A stretch of DNA of 64,000 bases from positions 238,001 through 302,000 of the forward strand of contig NZ_JBBOYW010000001.1 of NCBI RefSeq assembly GCF_038008325.1, written 5' to 3'. The DNA is from Lysinibacillus sp. FSL K6-0232. Its GTDB lineage: Bacteria; Bacillota; Bacilli; Bacillales_A; Planococcaceae. A model generated the notes under the pieces. It saw nothing but the letters and a program-made list of their open reading frames with translations, searched no databases and had not been told where the DNA came from. This document shows, piece by piece, positions 17,263-27,353 of the stretch (within the stretch, counting starts at the first letter, position 1; every line of letters begins with the position of its first letter). A program made the translations under genes and the position numbers.

Positions 17263-18741
17263 ATGTTGTTGGACTGTGATGAACAATTATTCATGGCATA
17301 TAAACAAAGTAGTCAAAAGGGTGCAGAAAAATTACTTGCTACATGGCTAAAGGAAACGCCTAGTCTACAGGAAAATCCTCAAATATTAGGTCATTCACTC
17401 TCACCGCAGCTATTTTTAGTAAATGAAGAAGCTGCTAAAAATATTGCCTTTTCCACAGCACGTAAATATTGGGGTCGTATATCCACAGAAATGCAATTAT
17501 TGTTTGAGCAATATGGCTTTGATGCAAAATTTGTGAATGAACGACTTAATGCATTTTTTTATACACAAAAAGGAAAAGAAACATTTTTTGAGCAGCTTTT
17601 TGCCCAGCATACTATAGATTTAGAACGAGTGATTTGGCTTATTTTTGGGAAACGCCTGCAAATAACGATGCCAGTGAATGAACTACAAACGATGTTTTTA
17701 TATAAATTTCAGGATAAATATTTAGTGCATATGATGTACCAAGAAGATGCACCGTTCTGGCATTGGCTTTTTGCAAAAAAAGTTTATTCACTACTTATCC
17801 ACAGACCTTTAGAACAATTCACATTTCTTTATGAAATAATGGGTCATTTTGAGCAATCTATTAAAGAAAATTGTGAACATGTGGATAACTTTGTGAATAA
17901 CTATAAAGTGATACTGGATAAGTGTATAACCTATGTGGATAAGCATAATCCCTCTTGTTTAGTGAAAAAACAGCTACGACTGTATCAAATTGTAACCCAT
18001 TATTGCTTAACAGAAGGGGATTTTGATAGGGTGAAAGCGTTAATTACTTCTTTTGAAATGGATTGGCGCTACTCGATGTATGCATTAACGGAGAAGGAAA
18101 AGGTATTAATTGCTTATATTTTATTGCATATTGCAAATAAAGAACAGCAAAGTGCGGCTGTTATACGCTATGGTGAGTATTTATTAGAGGATGAGCGCTT
18201 AAATAATTATGCGGTAGAAATATTATTGGAGTATAAGGAGCTGTTGCCGAATCGTAAGCCAACTCCACCTGCTATTATTAAAAATTATCAGCTTAATTAT
18301 TTAGAAAATCTATATGCAGTATTACTTGATCATTATATAAAAATGGGACGTTATGAAGATGGCTTACTGCTGTTAAAGGAGCATGTATTAGCATCCAATA
18401 AAAAAATTCATGCTTCATTAGTACAAAAAAATTATAGTAAAGAGCAATTTATTACCATCGAGGCATATGTGCAGCAGGATATTGCTTTACATGTGAATAA
18501 CTCGCTACAACATATTGGCTTATCTGTGGAGGAATGGCGGCAACATTATCGTCACAAGGAAGCACCCTATTATGCTGTTGCACAAAGCGCATCATTACAT
18601 ATGCTAAATATTTTACGTATATTGTTTGTTACGGAGCATTTTGAGCTTTTTGAAAAATTAATGGAAATTTATAAAAAATATTTGCTGATTGATGATCACT
18701 TTGAAAATCTTCGTTTATTTATTAGTGCATATGTTGAATAG
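17263..18741 (+). CDS. Unknown 493-residue soluble protein
   Basis: I do not recognise this protein. It has no signal peptide or membrane helix and is rich in predicted alpha-helix with many aromatic and leucine residues, in the style of TPR-like helical repeats, although no repeat is clear by eye. The ATG at 17263 follows GGGAGG by ten bases. An in-frame TTG at 17206 would add 19 residues but has no ribosome site. A bidirectional terminator follows, and the next gene converges on it. Confidence 0.6.
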   Translation: MLLDCDEQLFMAYKQSSQKGAEKLLATWLKETPSLQENPQILGHSLSPQLFLVNEEAAKNIAFSTARKYWGRISTEMQLLFEQYGFDAKFVNERLNAFFYTQKGKETFFEQLFAQHTIDLERVIWLIFGKRLQITMPVNELQTMFLYKFQDKYLVHMMYQEDAPFWHWLFAKKVYSLLIHRPLEQFTFLYEIMGHFEQSIKENCEHVDNFVNNYKVILDKCITYVDKHNPSCLVKKQLRLYQIVTHYCLTEGDFDRVKALITSFEMDWRYSMYALTEKEKVLIAYILLHIANKEQQSAAVIRYGEYLLEDERLNNYAVEILLEYKELLPNRKPTPPAIIKNYQLNYLENLYAVLLDHYIKMGRYEDGLLLLKEHVLASNKKIHASLVQKNYSKEQFITIEAYVQQDIALHVNNSLQHIGLSVEEWRQHYRHKEAPYYAVAQSASLHMLNILRILFVTEHFELFEKLMEIYKKYLLIDDHFENLRLFISAYVE

Positions 18742-18780
18742 CAAAAGGGCCATCGTGATTTTTCGATAGCCCTTTGCTAT
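18742..18780. terminator. Bidirectional terminator between convergent genes
   Basis: GCAAAAGGGCCATCG pairs with CGATAGCCCTTTGC and serves both the unknown gene and the CoA-transferase gene. Confidence 0.75.
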
Positions 18781-18781
18781 G

Positions 18782-19966
18782 TTATTCTAAAACGCCCTTT
18801 TCTGTTAAAGCTTTAATTTGCTCGTCATTATAGCCTAAAGCATGTAGCACTTCTTCATTATGTTCACCAAGCTTAGCACCAACATGTTTATATTCAGGAC
18901 GTGCGCTACTAAATTTAAAGGGAGAAGCAATTTGTTTTTGCGTTGTTCCATCGTGCTTTGGAATATCTATGATCATTTCCCTAGCCTTGAACTGTGGATG
19001 CTCACATGCCTCTGGAAATGTCAGGACAGGCTCTACACACCCTTCAAAGTCCTCATTAAAAACCTCTAGCCATTCATCATATGTCTTGGACAAGAATGCA
19101 TCCTGTACGGCCTCTTTAAAACGAATTTGTGTATAGTAGGAATCATTAAAAGTATTATCAATGAGCTCAGGAATATCAAGTGCTTCACAGAGTAGCTTTC
19201 GAAATTGAGGCTCTAAGCTACCAACAGAGAAAAAGCGACCATCCTTTGTTTTGTAAAAATCATAGTAGCTGCCACCATTTAAAATTTCTTGCTCAGGCTG
19301 TGGTACACGCCCACCACCAATATAGGCAGCCCCATACATGGCATTTAATGAAAAAACAGCATCCGTCATACTAATATCAACAAATTGACCTTCACCTGTT
19401 TTTTCACGATGAAGTGCAGCCGCGAGCACACCGATGGCAGCATGCATTGTGCCACCTGCAATATCTGCTAGCTGAAGCCCCATGGAAACAGGTTTTTTAT
19501 CCTTATGACGTGAATAATCTAGCAATCCTGATAATGATAGATAATTATTATCATGTCCCGGTCGGTGGCTATATGGACCTGTTTGTCCATAGCCTGTAAT
19601 TGCACAATAAATAACTTTTGGATTGATTTCTTTTAGTGCTTCATAGCCGATTCCTAGTCGTTGCATAACTCCTGGTCGAAAACCTTCAATAATAATGTCA
19701 TACTCTTGTACAAGCGAGTTTACAATTTCTATCGCTTCTGGTGATTTTAAATTTAAAGTAATGGATTTTTTGGATCGATTTAAGTGTTGATGGATATACG
19801 CCTCATGATCATTATCATAGGGAGGCATAATACGCATTAAATCAACACGCTTTGAAGATTCAACATGAATAACATCCGCTCCTAAATCAGCAAATATCAT
19901 TGTTGCCATTGGTCCTGGTAGTAATGCAGAAAAATCGAGAATTTTTAACCCCTTTAAAATACCCAA
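18782..19966 (-). CDS. CaiB/BaiF family III CoA-transferase or 2-methylacyl-CoA racemase
   Basis: A protein of about 394 residues of the interlocked-dimer family III CoA-transferases. The N-terminal segment L-L-P-G-P-x-A-T-M-x-F-A-D-L-G-A-D-V, the G-R-P region and G-H-D-N-N-Y-L-S-L-S-G are conserved. The G-H-D-x-N-Y form, with its histidine-aspartate pair, is typical of alpha-methylacyl-CoA racemases rather than of formyl- or carnitine-CoA transferases, so racemase is the better guess. A TTG at 19966 is eight bases from AAGGGG, while the in-frame TTG at 19975 abuts that site. It is monocistronic with no acyl-CoA genes nearby. Confidence 0.8.
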   Translation of the reverse strand: MGILKGLKILDFSALLPGPMATMIFADLGADVIHVESSKRVDLMRIMPPYDNDHEAYIHQHLNRSKKSITLNLKSPEAIEIVNSLVQEYDIIIEGFRPGVMQRLGIGYEALKEINPKVIYCAITGYGQTGPYSHRPGHDNNYLSLSGLLDYSRHKDKKPVSMGLQLADIAGGTMHAAIGVLAAALHREKTGEGQFVDISMTDAVFSLNAMYGAAYIGGGRVPQPEQEILNGGSYYDFYKTKDGRFFSVGSLEPQFRKLLCEALDIPELIDNTFNDSYYTQIRFKEAVQDAFLSKTYDEWLEVFNEDFEGCVEPVLTFPEACEHPQFKAREMIIDIPKHDGTTQKQIASPFKFSSARPEYKHVGAKLGEHNEEVLHALGYNDEQIKALTEKGVLE

Positions 19967-19979
19967 ATCTTTCAACCCC

Positions 19980-20514
19980 TTTTTGTGTAGGCTACAGACT
20001 ATCCATAGGATGACAGCGTAGCGCTTTTCCCATCATGTGCATTGTTATAAAAATGTATCGCTAAATCTGTAATAATACAGTTAGTTTTTATTTAATCAGT
20101 ATTATAACAGATTGCTGCGTAACTTGCCTATGTTATTTTTTATTATAAAATAAACAATCTAAATTTTATATATCAGAATAGCAAAAAGAGTAGAAAAATT
20201 TAGAATTTAGACACCTTAGCAAAATTCAAATAAATAAAAAACATTTTTTTGAAAATTCAGTTGTATGAGTGCTTTTAAATAGAAGAATGATCATAAAGTT
20301 TTTTCTAAAATATTTTAATGAATGTTTAGCAAATGTCCATATGATTTGTACCTTTTGGTTGATACAATTTTAAGGATATATTGCATGTTACTTTGTAGTA
20401 AACTATTATACATGTTGGAGAATTCCAACTTTTCTGATAATAAGTTTTTATTTGTTATAAATGACATTTTGTTAAGATACATTTGAAAAATAATACAGGA
20501 GGTAATTAGTACGC
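19980..20514. other. Gene-free AT-rich stretch
   Basis: About 530 bases separate divergent genes. I see no open frame, repeat or clear stem-loop. Promoters for the CoA-transferase (leftward) and the diguanylate cyclase (rightward) must lie here, but no strong -35/-10 pair stands out. Confidence 0.4.
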
Positions 20515-22080
20515 ATGCATCGGTTGAAATTAAAGCATTTAATTATGGGGGTAGCGCTAGCAGCATTCTTCTTCACATGCATTGGAAGTATTTGGAGCGG
20601 ATATAGAATGAATGTTGATTCGATAAAGGAAAATGCACTTGAAACAAATCGGGTTTATGCTCAGAAATTGGCATCAACCGCAGATGACTATCTCAATGAA
20701 GCCTTTCAAATACTGGGTTATAGTGCCAAACAAATAAGTACAAGGATGGATGATGAACAAGTATTATATCAGGAAACAGATCGATTAAAATTGCAAAATC
20801 AAATGTTCAACTCTGTAGTCATTACAGATGCGGAGGGGCTTGTATTGGCTATATCACCACCGTCAGTTGATATTAAGGGAGAGGTGTTAACATCTGTCGG
20901 TGCTAAAGAAGCGTTAGCAAAAAAGTCACCAACTATTTCTAAACCCTATGAGGCGATCACAGGACGTCTCATTATTTTTATGTCCTATCCTATTTTCTCA
21001 GAATCTAATGAGTATTTAGGTATGGTAGCAGGCTCCATTTATTTAAAGGAACCAAATGTTTTTAAAACATTACTAGGAGAACATTACAGCAAGGATGGCT
21101 CTTATGTATATGTAGTGGATGCGGATGGACGCATCATCTATCACCAAGACCCAACGCGTATTAATGATGTTGTGACAAAAAATAAAGTAGTGCAAGCTGT
21201 AATGGCTGGAAAAAATGGTGAACAACTAGTAGAGAATACAAAAGGCGTAAAAATGCTTGCTGGCTACAGCTCAGTAACCTCTGCAGGCTGGGGAGTTGTT
21301 TCTCAAAGACCTTTACAGGTAGCACTAGCTCCTTCATTTGATCGCGTGGAGGAGTTTATTGTAAAATCTATACCGCTTATGATTATTTCGATTATTATTG
21401 TACTTTGGGCAGCCGCGCGTATTGCCAATCCACTACAGCAATTAGCGACATTAACAGAGGAAAGCTTAAATACAAAAAATATAGAAAGATTAGAATCAGT
21501 AAATGGTTGGTATTACGAGGCTAATTTTTTAAAGAGTGTGCTAATACGGAGCTTATCTTTTTTACAGGGACAGATTACATTTTTTAAAGATCAGTCGACA
21601 ATTGATCCACTAACAGGTGTTACGAATCGGCGTACGATGGATGCCTTGCTTGCGGAGTGGCTAGCAAAGAAAATACCACATGCCATTATTTTGCTGGATT
21701 TAGACCACTTTAAAAATGTGAATGATACATATGGTCATGCAGTAGGTGATAAAGTATTGCAATTTTTAGCGAAACATATGGAATCAGTAGTACGTGAGGG
21801 AGATGTTTGCTGTCGCTATGGTGGTGAAGAATTTATAATACTTCTGCCAAAAACAACAGCACAGGAGGCAGAACAAATAGCAGAGCAGCTACGGATAAGA
21901 TTAGCTCAAACAGATAGCCCATGTGGCAGACCTGTAACATTATCCGCAGGTGTTGCTGTTTACCCAGAAATGGCTCAAACAGCTGAGGCATTATTAGAGG
22001 CTGCTGATGGTGCATTATACCGTGCAAAGCAGGCTGGACGCAATCAAGTAAAGGTGGCTGAGCTAAAAAATTTATCGTAA
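20515..22080 (+). CDS. Membrane diguanylate cyclase with Cache sensor
   Basis: A 521-residue inner-membrane enzyme making cyclic di-GMP from two GTP. A membrane helix (9-29) leads into an extracytoplasmic double-Cache-like sensor (about 35-280), a second helix (285-303), and a GGDEF domain (360-515). The active site G-G-E-E-F (436-440) is intact, and an inhibitory-site motif R427-x-x-D430 lies five residues before it, so product inhibition is expected. AGGAGG is 11 bases upstream of the ATG, slightly far. No c-di-GMP effector is visible nearby, apart from the surface protein and structured leader that follow. Confidence 0.88.
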   Translation: MHRLKLKHLIMGVALAAFFFTCIGSIWSGYRMNVDSIKENALETNRVYAQKLASTADDYLNEAFQILGYSAKQISTRMDDEQVLYQETDRLKLQNQMFNSVVITDAEGLVLAISPPSVDIKGEVLTSVGAKEALAKKSPTISKPYEAITGRLIIFMSYPIFSESNEYLGMVAGSIYLKEPNVFKTLLGEHYSKDGSYVYVVDADGRIIYHQDPTRINDVVTKNKVVQAVMAGKNGEQLVENTKGVKMLAGYSSVTSAGWGVVSQRPLQVALAPSFDRVEEFIVKSIPLMIISIIIVLWAAARIANPLQQLATLTEESLNTKNIERLESVNGWYYEANFLKSVLIRSLSFLQGQITFFKDQSTIDPLTGVTNRRTMDALLAEWLAKKIPHAIILLDLDHFKNVNDTYGHAVGDKVLQFLAKHMESVVREGDVCCRYGGEEFIILLPKTTAQEAEQIAEQLRIRLAQTDSPCGRPVTLSAGVAVYPEMAQTAEALLEAADGALYRAKQAGRNQVKVAELKNLS

Positions 22081-22089
22081 AAAAAGCTT

Positions 22090-22330
22090 ATTTCTCTAAA
22101 TTTTGGGGTAAATGATTAATGTAAACCTCATTTGGGCAAGCTATTTTTGAGTCATCCGCCATATGACTTCTAAGCCATGTTCAAATGATATGTAACTCAG
22201 GCAACACCTTATGCTCGACTTGACGGTATGTAAGGTTATCCCCCTTTCCCTTACAACATAGCAAGTGTAGCGAGATGTATGCCTATATATCGTGAAAGCC
22301 AAGAAGCACCGATGCTTCTTGGCTTTTTTA
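22090..22330 (+). other. Structured non-coding stretch ending in a terminator; candidate leader or small RNA
   Basis: Between the cyclase and the SLH gene there is no open frame but several hairpins: AGTCAT/ATGACT around 22151-22170, ACCTTA/TAAGGT around 22207-22235, and GGGGTAA near 22117 that could meet TTATCCCC near 22237. A strong terminator ends it. It fits no riboswitch class I could match by eye (TPP, SAM, lysine, GEMM, ydaO and T-box were considered). Confidence 0.3.
22295..22330 (+). terminator. Strong intrinsic terminator
   Basis: AAGCCAAGAAGCA and TGCTTCTTGGCTT pair across a CCGA loop, followed by a T-run. It ends the cyclase transcript or a separate leader RNA. Confidence 0.85.
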
Positions 22331-22468
22331 TTGTGTTTATTTGAATTTACACTTTATTTGATTTTCTTGTATTTATCTATGAAGGTTCGCTAGCTATTGG
22401 TCGATATAAAGAGTATGGAAAAATGATATTTGTACGTATCACGATACATAAGTGAAAGGAAGAGTGAG

Positions 22469-25400
22469 ATGGATAAAACTAAAATCCAAAAAGTAAATAA
22501 AGCCTTGATCGCTACAGTATTTGCTACAAGTGGAATTGCCGTTGTTGTGCCTCCATCGCACAAAGCGGAAGCGGCAACATCACCCTTTAAGGATATTGAC
22601 CAATACTCAGATCATTATAACGATATATTAAAATTACATTCGCAAGGTGTTATTAACGGTTTTTCAGATAACACATTCCGACCAGATTTGAATGTAACAC
22701 GTGGGCAGGCAGCAAAAATGCTAGTAGCTGCGTTGAAATTAGATACAAAAAATGTGCAGGATCCTTACTATAAGGACGTACCTAAAAGCAGCGAATATTA
22801 TCGAGCTGTTGCAGCATTACAAGATGCAGGTATTATGTCTGGTTATTCAAATGGCACATTTATGCCAAATGAAGTTATGACACGTGGTGAGCTAGCTAAA
22901 ATTATCGTATTAGCCTTTAATTTAGAGGTATCTCCTACGTATAATCATATATTCAAAGATGTTGATAGCAACTCTAGCAATGCTGTTTATATTCAAACAT
23001 TAATTGATTTGGATATTACGGAGGGAACAACACCTGTTACATTTGCTCCATTTGAGCCTGTAACACGTGGACAATTTGCATCTTTTGTTGTTGGTGCACA
23101 AGAGAAAAAGAGTAATGAAACATCTTTTAAAATTACCAAAGTTGATGATGATGCTATTTATATCAATGGAGATGCCTATACAGTTTCAGACAGCCTTACG
23201 CATATTTTCAACGAAGATAATGCGGCTGTTTTAAAAGGCGCACTTATTGAGGGGGAGCTTTCAGGAAAAAGACTTCGCTCCGTGTCAAAATTAACATTAA
23301 ATGCAAGTGGCACAAGCTCGGATTTCCTTGAACTGGATGGTGACTATGGTTCCCTTGGAGCAACTATCGTTGTAAATGGTAACTATATCGAATTTTCAAA
23401 TATTACACTAACAGGGACAATGTTTGTTAATGAAACAGTACGCCCGCCATTACGTCTAGGTACACCATATAGTCAGTCATTAACAACAGGACGTGTGGCA
23501 AGCTTAAATACTTCCTTTATCAATTGGTCTAATCCTGATAATGAGGAAGAGAATTCATCTACTAACAATTCAACAAATGATTTGCAAAATTGGACAAAGC
23601 CAAATCCAGATAATAATCCGCCTTTTGTAAACTGGTCAAAAGAAAAGCAGGAAATGAAAAATGTTGATAAGCATCTAGTGTTTTATAATAGCACGGTTGC
23701 GCGTTTAGTCGTATCACAATCCAATACGAAAATCGAAACTGATACAAAGCTACCACGTATAGATATTACTGGAAATGTCCGAGAGTTTGAGATTCAAGGC
23801 GATATTGGTACATTAAATCTTAATACAAAAACGAAGCTTACAATTTATGGCGAAGGCAATATCGATTGGATTAATTACAATAGTTCTACTGACCTTGAGC
23901 TATATATTGATGGGCGGATTGGTACATTATATGTTGATAATAAATATGGCAAGATTGATATTGGCGACTACACATATATAGATAAAGTTATTATTCCTAA
24001 AGATGAAACACCAAACAATATCTTTGATGACTTCCTTGAGGATAAAGATAACGTAGGGAGTATTACAGACCCAGATGGCAAGCCGATTGATAAAGATGAT
24101 ATTGATAATCAGCAGCCTGATGATAAAACAAAGCCTACTGTCAGCATTACAGCGCTGGAAGTACTAAATGGCAGTGAAATTGAAGTGAGATTCAATTCAA
24201 ATGAGGTAGGCACATACTACTATATTGTGCGTGAAGCGGATGCAGATGCACCAACAAGACGAGAAATGATTGATCGTCTTTCTAATCAAAATGTAGCACA
24301 TGGCACAGGTGCGGCCGTGAACGGTACAAATACGATTAGAGTTTCCAATCTTGGTGAGAAAAAAGAATATGAGATTTATATTTTAGTTGTAGATGGAGCG
24401 AAGAATGCGTCGGATATTGTGTCACAATCGTTCCAAATGAAGGATGCCTCACCGCCAGTTGTAAGATCACTCCAAGTAACACCTTTACATGGAGGCACAC
24501 GTGCAGAATTTAGATTTACAGCAAGCGAGCCTGGGGATTACTACTACTATGTACGCCCACAAACAACAGCACCAGACCCAACAACAGAAGATATTATTGC
24601 CAACCCAACAGGCAGTGGCAATGCAAGAGCTGGTGAGTTAGGTATTGAAGGAATGCTAACAGGCTTAGAGGCTGAAACAACGTATCAGCTATATGTTGTG
24701 ATGAGGGATGTTTCAGGCAACTTATCAGTAGACCCTCCAGCCGCGCGAGAATTTACAACGTCAGAGCTTGATCTTGTTCATCCATATGTAGAGGCAGGTC
24801 AGTTAGTAAGAAGAAACAATAATCAGTTTGAGCTAACTGTAAGCGAGGCACTAGACCCAGAAAGTGCTAATGATATTAATAATTATTTATTAACAGGTAC
24901 GGTTATTGTCAATGTATCTGGAGAAAGAGGAATTAAACCATCTGCTGTTGAATACACGCCAGGTAGTCGAAGAGTATTGTTAACAATTCCATCTGACACA
25001 GGGTTTGTTAATGGCGATACATTGCGTGTAACAGTATTGCCTGATGTGAAGGACTTGGCAGACAATGCATTTGAAAATATAAATACTGTACAGCCGGGCG
25101 ACCCAGTGCGTAACTATGCAGAATATAAGCATGCGGACACAGTAATGCCTGTTATAACAATTGAAAATGTTATCAATAGGGCTGATGAATCGGATGGATT
25201 TAGACGAGCAGAGGTTGAATTCAGACCAAATAAGGCTGGAACATACTACTATATGATTTTACCGAATGTAGTGGTAGATAATGGTGAAACAAAAACATTA
25301 CAGCAATACTTAACAGATCACGAAATTACAGAGCGTGATTTTATTAATGAATTTAGTAGTACAGATAGATCAAATAAATTCCAAATAGATGGCGAGAATA

Positions 25401-26842
25401 TTTATGTGACAAGCGGCACAGGTACAGCCGATTTAGAAACAGCTACACAAAGATTCCCTGTATCTGTAGCACAAAATGCCTTAAATCCATTTAATAATTA
25501 CTCTGTTTATATGATATTAAGAGATCGTGGTGGTGAGCTTTCTCGAATTGCAGGTCCAAGAGAAGTATTTAATGATGTGAAAGCACCACTTATCCGAGGC
25601 TTGGAAATTAAGCCAATGGAAAATAATGATACAAAAGCAACCATTAGCTTTGAAACAAATGAAACAGCAAAGGTGCATTACTGGTTTGTTGAAAAGAAAA
25701 TTCAGGATGCAGATGGGAATTGGATTGACAATCCAGATGCGAACTTAAGTGTTCCAGCAAATGAACAACGTTTAGAAGCTGAATTAAAACGTAGACCATC
25801 CGTTGAAAAAATAGGAAGCGGTCTTTCTGGAACAGTAGAGGCAAGAGGTGTAACATTAAAGCCTCATACAGACTATGTTGTGTATGTTGGAGCTGAAGAC
25901 ACATACGGTAACTTTACGATTTACCGAGCAAATAGTGACTATAATGACCATAATCGAACAGCAGCGGGCTTAATGAAGCAAGATTTCTATTCAGATGGTA
26001 CGCCACCGAAAATCGGTATGAGGTCACCAATGGATAATCGGGATTATCCTGGATTAATTTACCGTAATAGTGATAATACCTTTACCATTACATTTAGCGA
26101 AACAATTATACGTGAGGCAGATGGTAAATCTAAATTGGTAACAACAGGAGATACAGTTGCTCTTGATTTAGCAGATATTCTAACAATTACTACAAAAGAT
26201 GCAAATGGCAACGATGTGGATGTAACAAACCAATATGAACCTGTCCGTTATACAGTAGGCACGAATACAACAAGGGACAGTCAGCTTATTATTCAGCCGA
26301 TAGCACCGAATACTGGAAATCAAACAATTACGGTGACAATGAATGATGATACAACAGAGGTAAGAGACTTTGTTATTCAAGGCTATGAGGGACATAGGTT
26401 TGTGAATGCTGCTCAATATCTATACCGTACACTGGATGCAACATTTATGGAAATTCAGCTTAGTGATTTGAATACAACTAATGACCATAGAAAAGTTCAA
26501 GCGACATTTGACTTGTTAGGAGCAGAGGAACAAATTTATGAGAATGGTGAGTTATTGAAATACTACTATCTATCTGATACAGCAGGAACAACAGAATCTG
26601 TTATTCAGAATCGAACAGCAGCACAAGTTATTCAGACAGTTAATGACGGTACAAATAGTTCATTAGCAAAAGGAACAGGAACAGTAGCAACTAATGTAGC
26701 ACGTATTACGGTAGAATTTACGCACCCAGCTAAATTCTTCACAGGTGACTATGTAACGATTGTCTTAGAAGATAAATATGGTAATTTCCATAAATTCTAT
26801 GCAAAGGTTGGTTACCGCAATCCTATCCTTGATACACCATAA
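22469..26842 (+). CDS. S-layer-homology surface protein with Fn3/Ig-like repeats
   Basis: A ~1457-residue secreted protein. A signal peptide ending near A-E-A-A (residue ~37) is followed by three SLH domains (about 38-90, 100-150 and 162-215, each with F-K-D(I/V) and T-R-G-(Q/E)), which bind pyruvylated secondary wall polymer. Then comes a ~330-residue beta-rich region, and from residue ~565 onward at least four Fn3/Ig-like repeats. Each of these opens with A-x-(V/F)-x-F and contains G-x-Y-Y-Y-x-(V/I)-x-(R/P). Candidate roles are S-layer associated adhesin or structural protein; no enzyme domain was seen. Translation probably starts at 22469 after AAAGGAAG; an upstream in-frame start would put a hydrophilic tail before the signal peptide. 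A terminator follows. Confidence 0.85.
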   Translation: MDKTKIQKVNKALIATVFATSGIAVVVPPSHKAEAATSPFKDIDQYSDHYNDILKLHSQGVINGFSDNTFRPDLNVTRGQAAKMLVAALKLDTKNVQDPYYKDVPKSSEYYRAVAALQDAGIMSGYSNGTFMPNEVMTRGELAKIIVLAFNLEVSPTYNHIFKDVDSNSSNAVYIQTLIDLDITEGTTPVTFAPFEPVTRGQFASFVVGAQEKKSNETSFKITKVDDDAIYINGDAYTVSDSLTHIFNEDNAAVLKGALIEGELSGKRLRSVSKLTLNASGTSSDFLELDGDYGSLGATIVVNGNYIEFSNITLTGTMFVNETVRPPLRLGTPYSQSLTTGRVASLNTSFINWSNPDNEEENSSTNNSTNDLQNWTKPNPDNNPPFVNWSKEKQEMKNVDKHLVFYNSTVARLVVSQSNTKIETDTKLPRIDITGNVREFEIQGDIGTLNLNTKTKLTIYGEGNIDWINYNSSTDLELYIDGRIGTLYVDNKYGKIDIGDYTYIDKVIIPKDETPNNIFDDFLEDKDNVGSITDPDGKPIDKDDIDNQQPDDKTKPTVSITALEVLNGSEIEVRFNSNEVGTYYYIVREADADAPTRREMIDRLSNQNVAHGTGAAVNGTNTIRVSNLGEKKEYEIYILVVDGAKNASDIVSQSFQMKDASPPVVRSLQVTPLHGGTRAEFRFTASEPGDYYYYVRPQTTAPDPTTEDIIANPTGSGNARAGELGIEGMLTGLEAETTYQLYVVMRDVSGNLSVDPPAAREFTTSELDLVHPYVEAGQLVRRNNNQFELTVSEALDPESANDINNYLLTGTVIVNVSGERGIKPSAVEYTPGSRRVLLTIPSDTGFVNGDTLRVTVLPDVKDLADNAFENINTVQPGDPVRNYAEYKHADTVMPVITIENVINRADESDGFRRAEVEFRPNKAGTYYYMILPNVVVDNGETKTLQQYLTDHEITERDFINEFSSTDRSNKFQIDGENIYVTSGTGTADLETATQRFPVSVAQNALNPFNNYSVYMILRDRGGELSRIAGPREVFNDVKAPLIRGLEIKPMENNDTKATISFETNETAKVHYWFVEKKIQDADGNWIDNPDANLSVPANEQRLEAELKRRPSVEKIGSGLSGTVEARGVTLKPHTDYVVYVGAEDTYGNFTIYRANSDYNDHNRTAAGLMKQDFYSDGTPPKIGMRSPMDNRDYPGLIYRNSDNTFTITFSETIIREADGKSKLVTTGDTVALDLADILTITTKDANGNDVDVTNQYEPVRYTVGTNTTRDSQLIIQPIAPNTGNQTITVTMNDDTTEVRDFVIQGYEGHRFVNAAQYLYRTLDATFMEIQLSDLNTTNDHRKVQATFDLLGAEEQIYENGELLKYYYLSDTAGTTESVIQNRTAAQVIQTVNDGTNSSLAKGTGTVATNVARITVEFTHPAKFFTGDYVTIVLEDKYGNFHKFYAKVGYRNPILDTP

Positions 26843-26849
26843 ATACCCA

Positions 26850-26889
26850 AAACCAAGTAGGCTTACACAGACCTACTTGGTTTTTAATT
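26850..26889 (+). terminator. Terminator of the SLH protein gene
   Basis: AACCAAGTAGG and CCTACTTGGTT pair, followed by TTTAATTTTT. Confidence 0.85.
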
Positions 26890-26998
26890 TTTAGGCTACT
26901 AGGTATATAAGAACCGAGGAATTCAACCAAGCATACTAGAAAGAATAGTAACATGGTCCTCCTCGTTGAACTTTGTATATTGAGTGTAAACATTCTTA

Positions 26999-27268
26999 TC
27001 ACCTAAGCATTTCATTTACGCTAATTGTTAGGGGACGGTTAATAGGATGTTCTCCTTTAATGATATTAGAGTTGTCATTATATCTGTCATGCTTGCTGTT
27101 TTTATGTAACATATCATCCCTCATCTGACTAAATAAGTATGGTTGGTTTGTACAGCAGGGGGGCTTTCCAAATATCTCTATAACGGTTTGCAGCGGACAC
27201 ATTATTTTTTCTCGGATTTTATAATGTGTTAGCCAATCCTCTGCATGTTGTTGGATCAGGTTGAAAAA
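26999..27268 (-). pseudogene. Possible gene remnant, unknown family
   Basis: A stop-free frame of about 90 codons has protein-like composition: F-F-N-L-I-Q-Q-H-A-E-D-W-L-T-H-Y at its start, and C-P-L-Q-T-V-I-E-I-F-G-K-P-P-C-C in the middle. The only ATG is internal, at 27202, without a good ribosome site, and a stop lies directly before the frame. It may be the 3' end of a lost gene. Chance is not excluded. Confidence 0.25.
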
Positions 27269-27287
27269 CTAATAAACAATAAATAAT

Positions 27288-27335
27288 AAAAACATATCGC
27301 TTTCCTATCAAGTAAATAGGGAAGCGATATGTTTA
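27288..27335 (-). terminator. Terminator of the secreted-protein gene
   Basis: AAACATATCGCTTCCCTA and its complement form an 18-bp stem, with a T-run on the minus strand. Confidence 0.8.
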
Positions 27336-27353
27336 AGAATAGATGTATGCAGT

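Noticed and set aside
22090-22330. c-di-GMP (GEMM) or ydaO riboswitch
   Set aside because: The core sequence blocks of these classes could not be found; only unassigned hairpins and a terminator are visible.
26890-26985. Possible second terminator (CGAGGA ... TCCTCG and TTCAAC ... GTTGAA)
   Set aside because: The complementary blocks are in the same order instead of nested, so they cannot form one hairpin, and there is no T-run.
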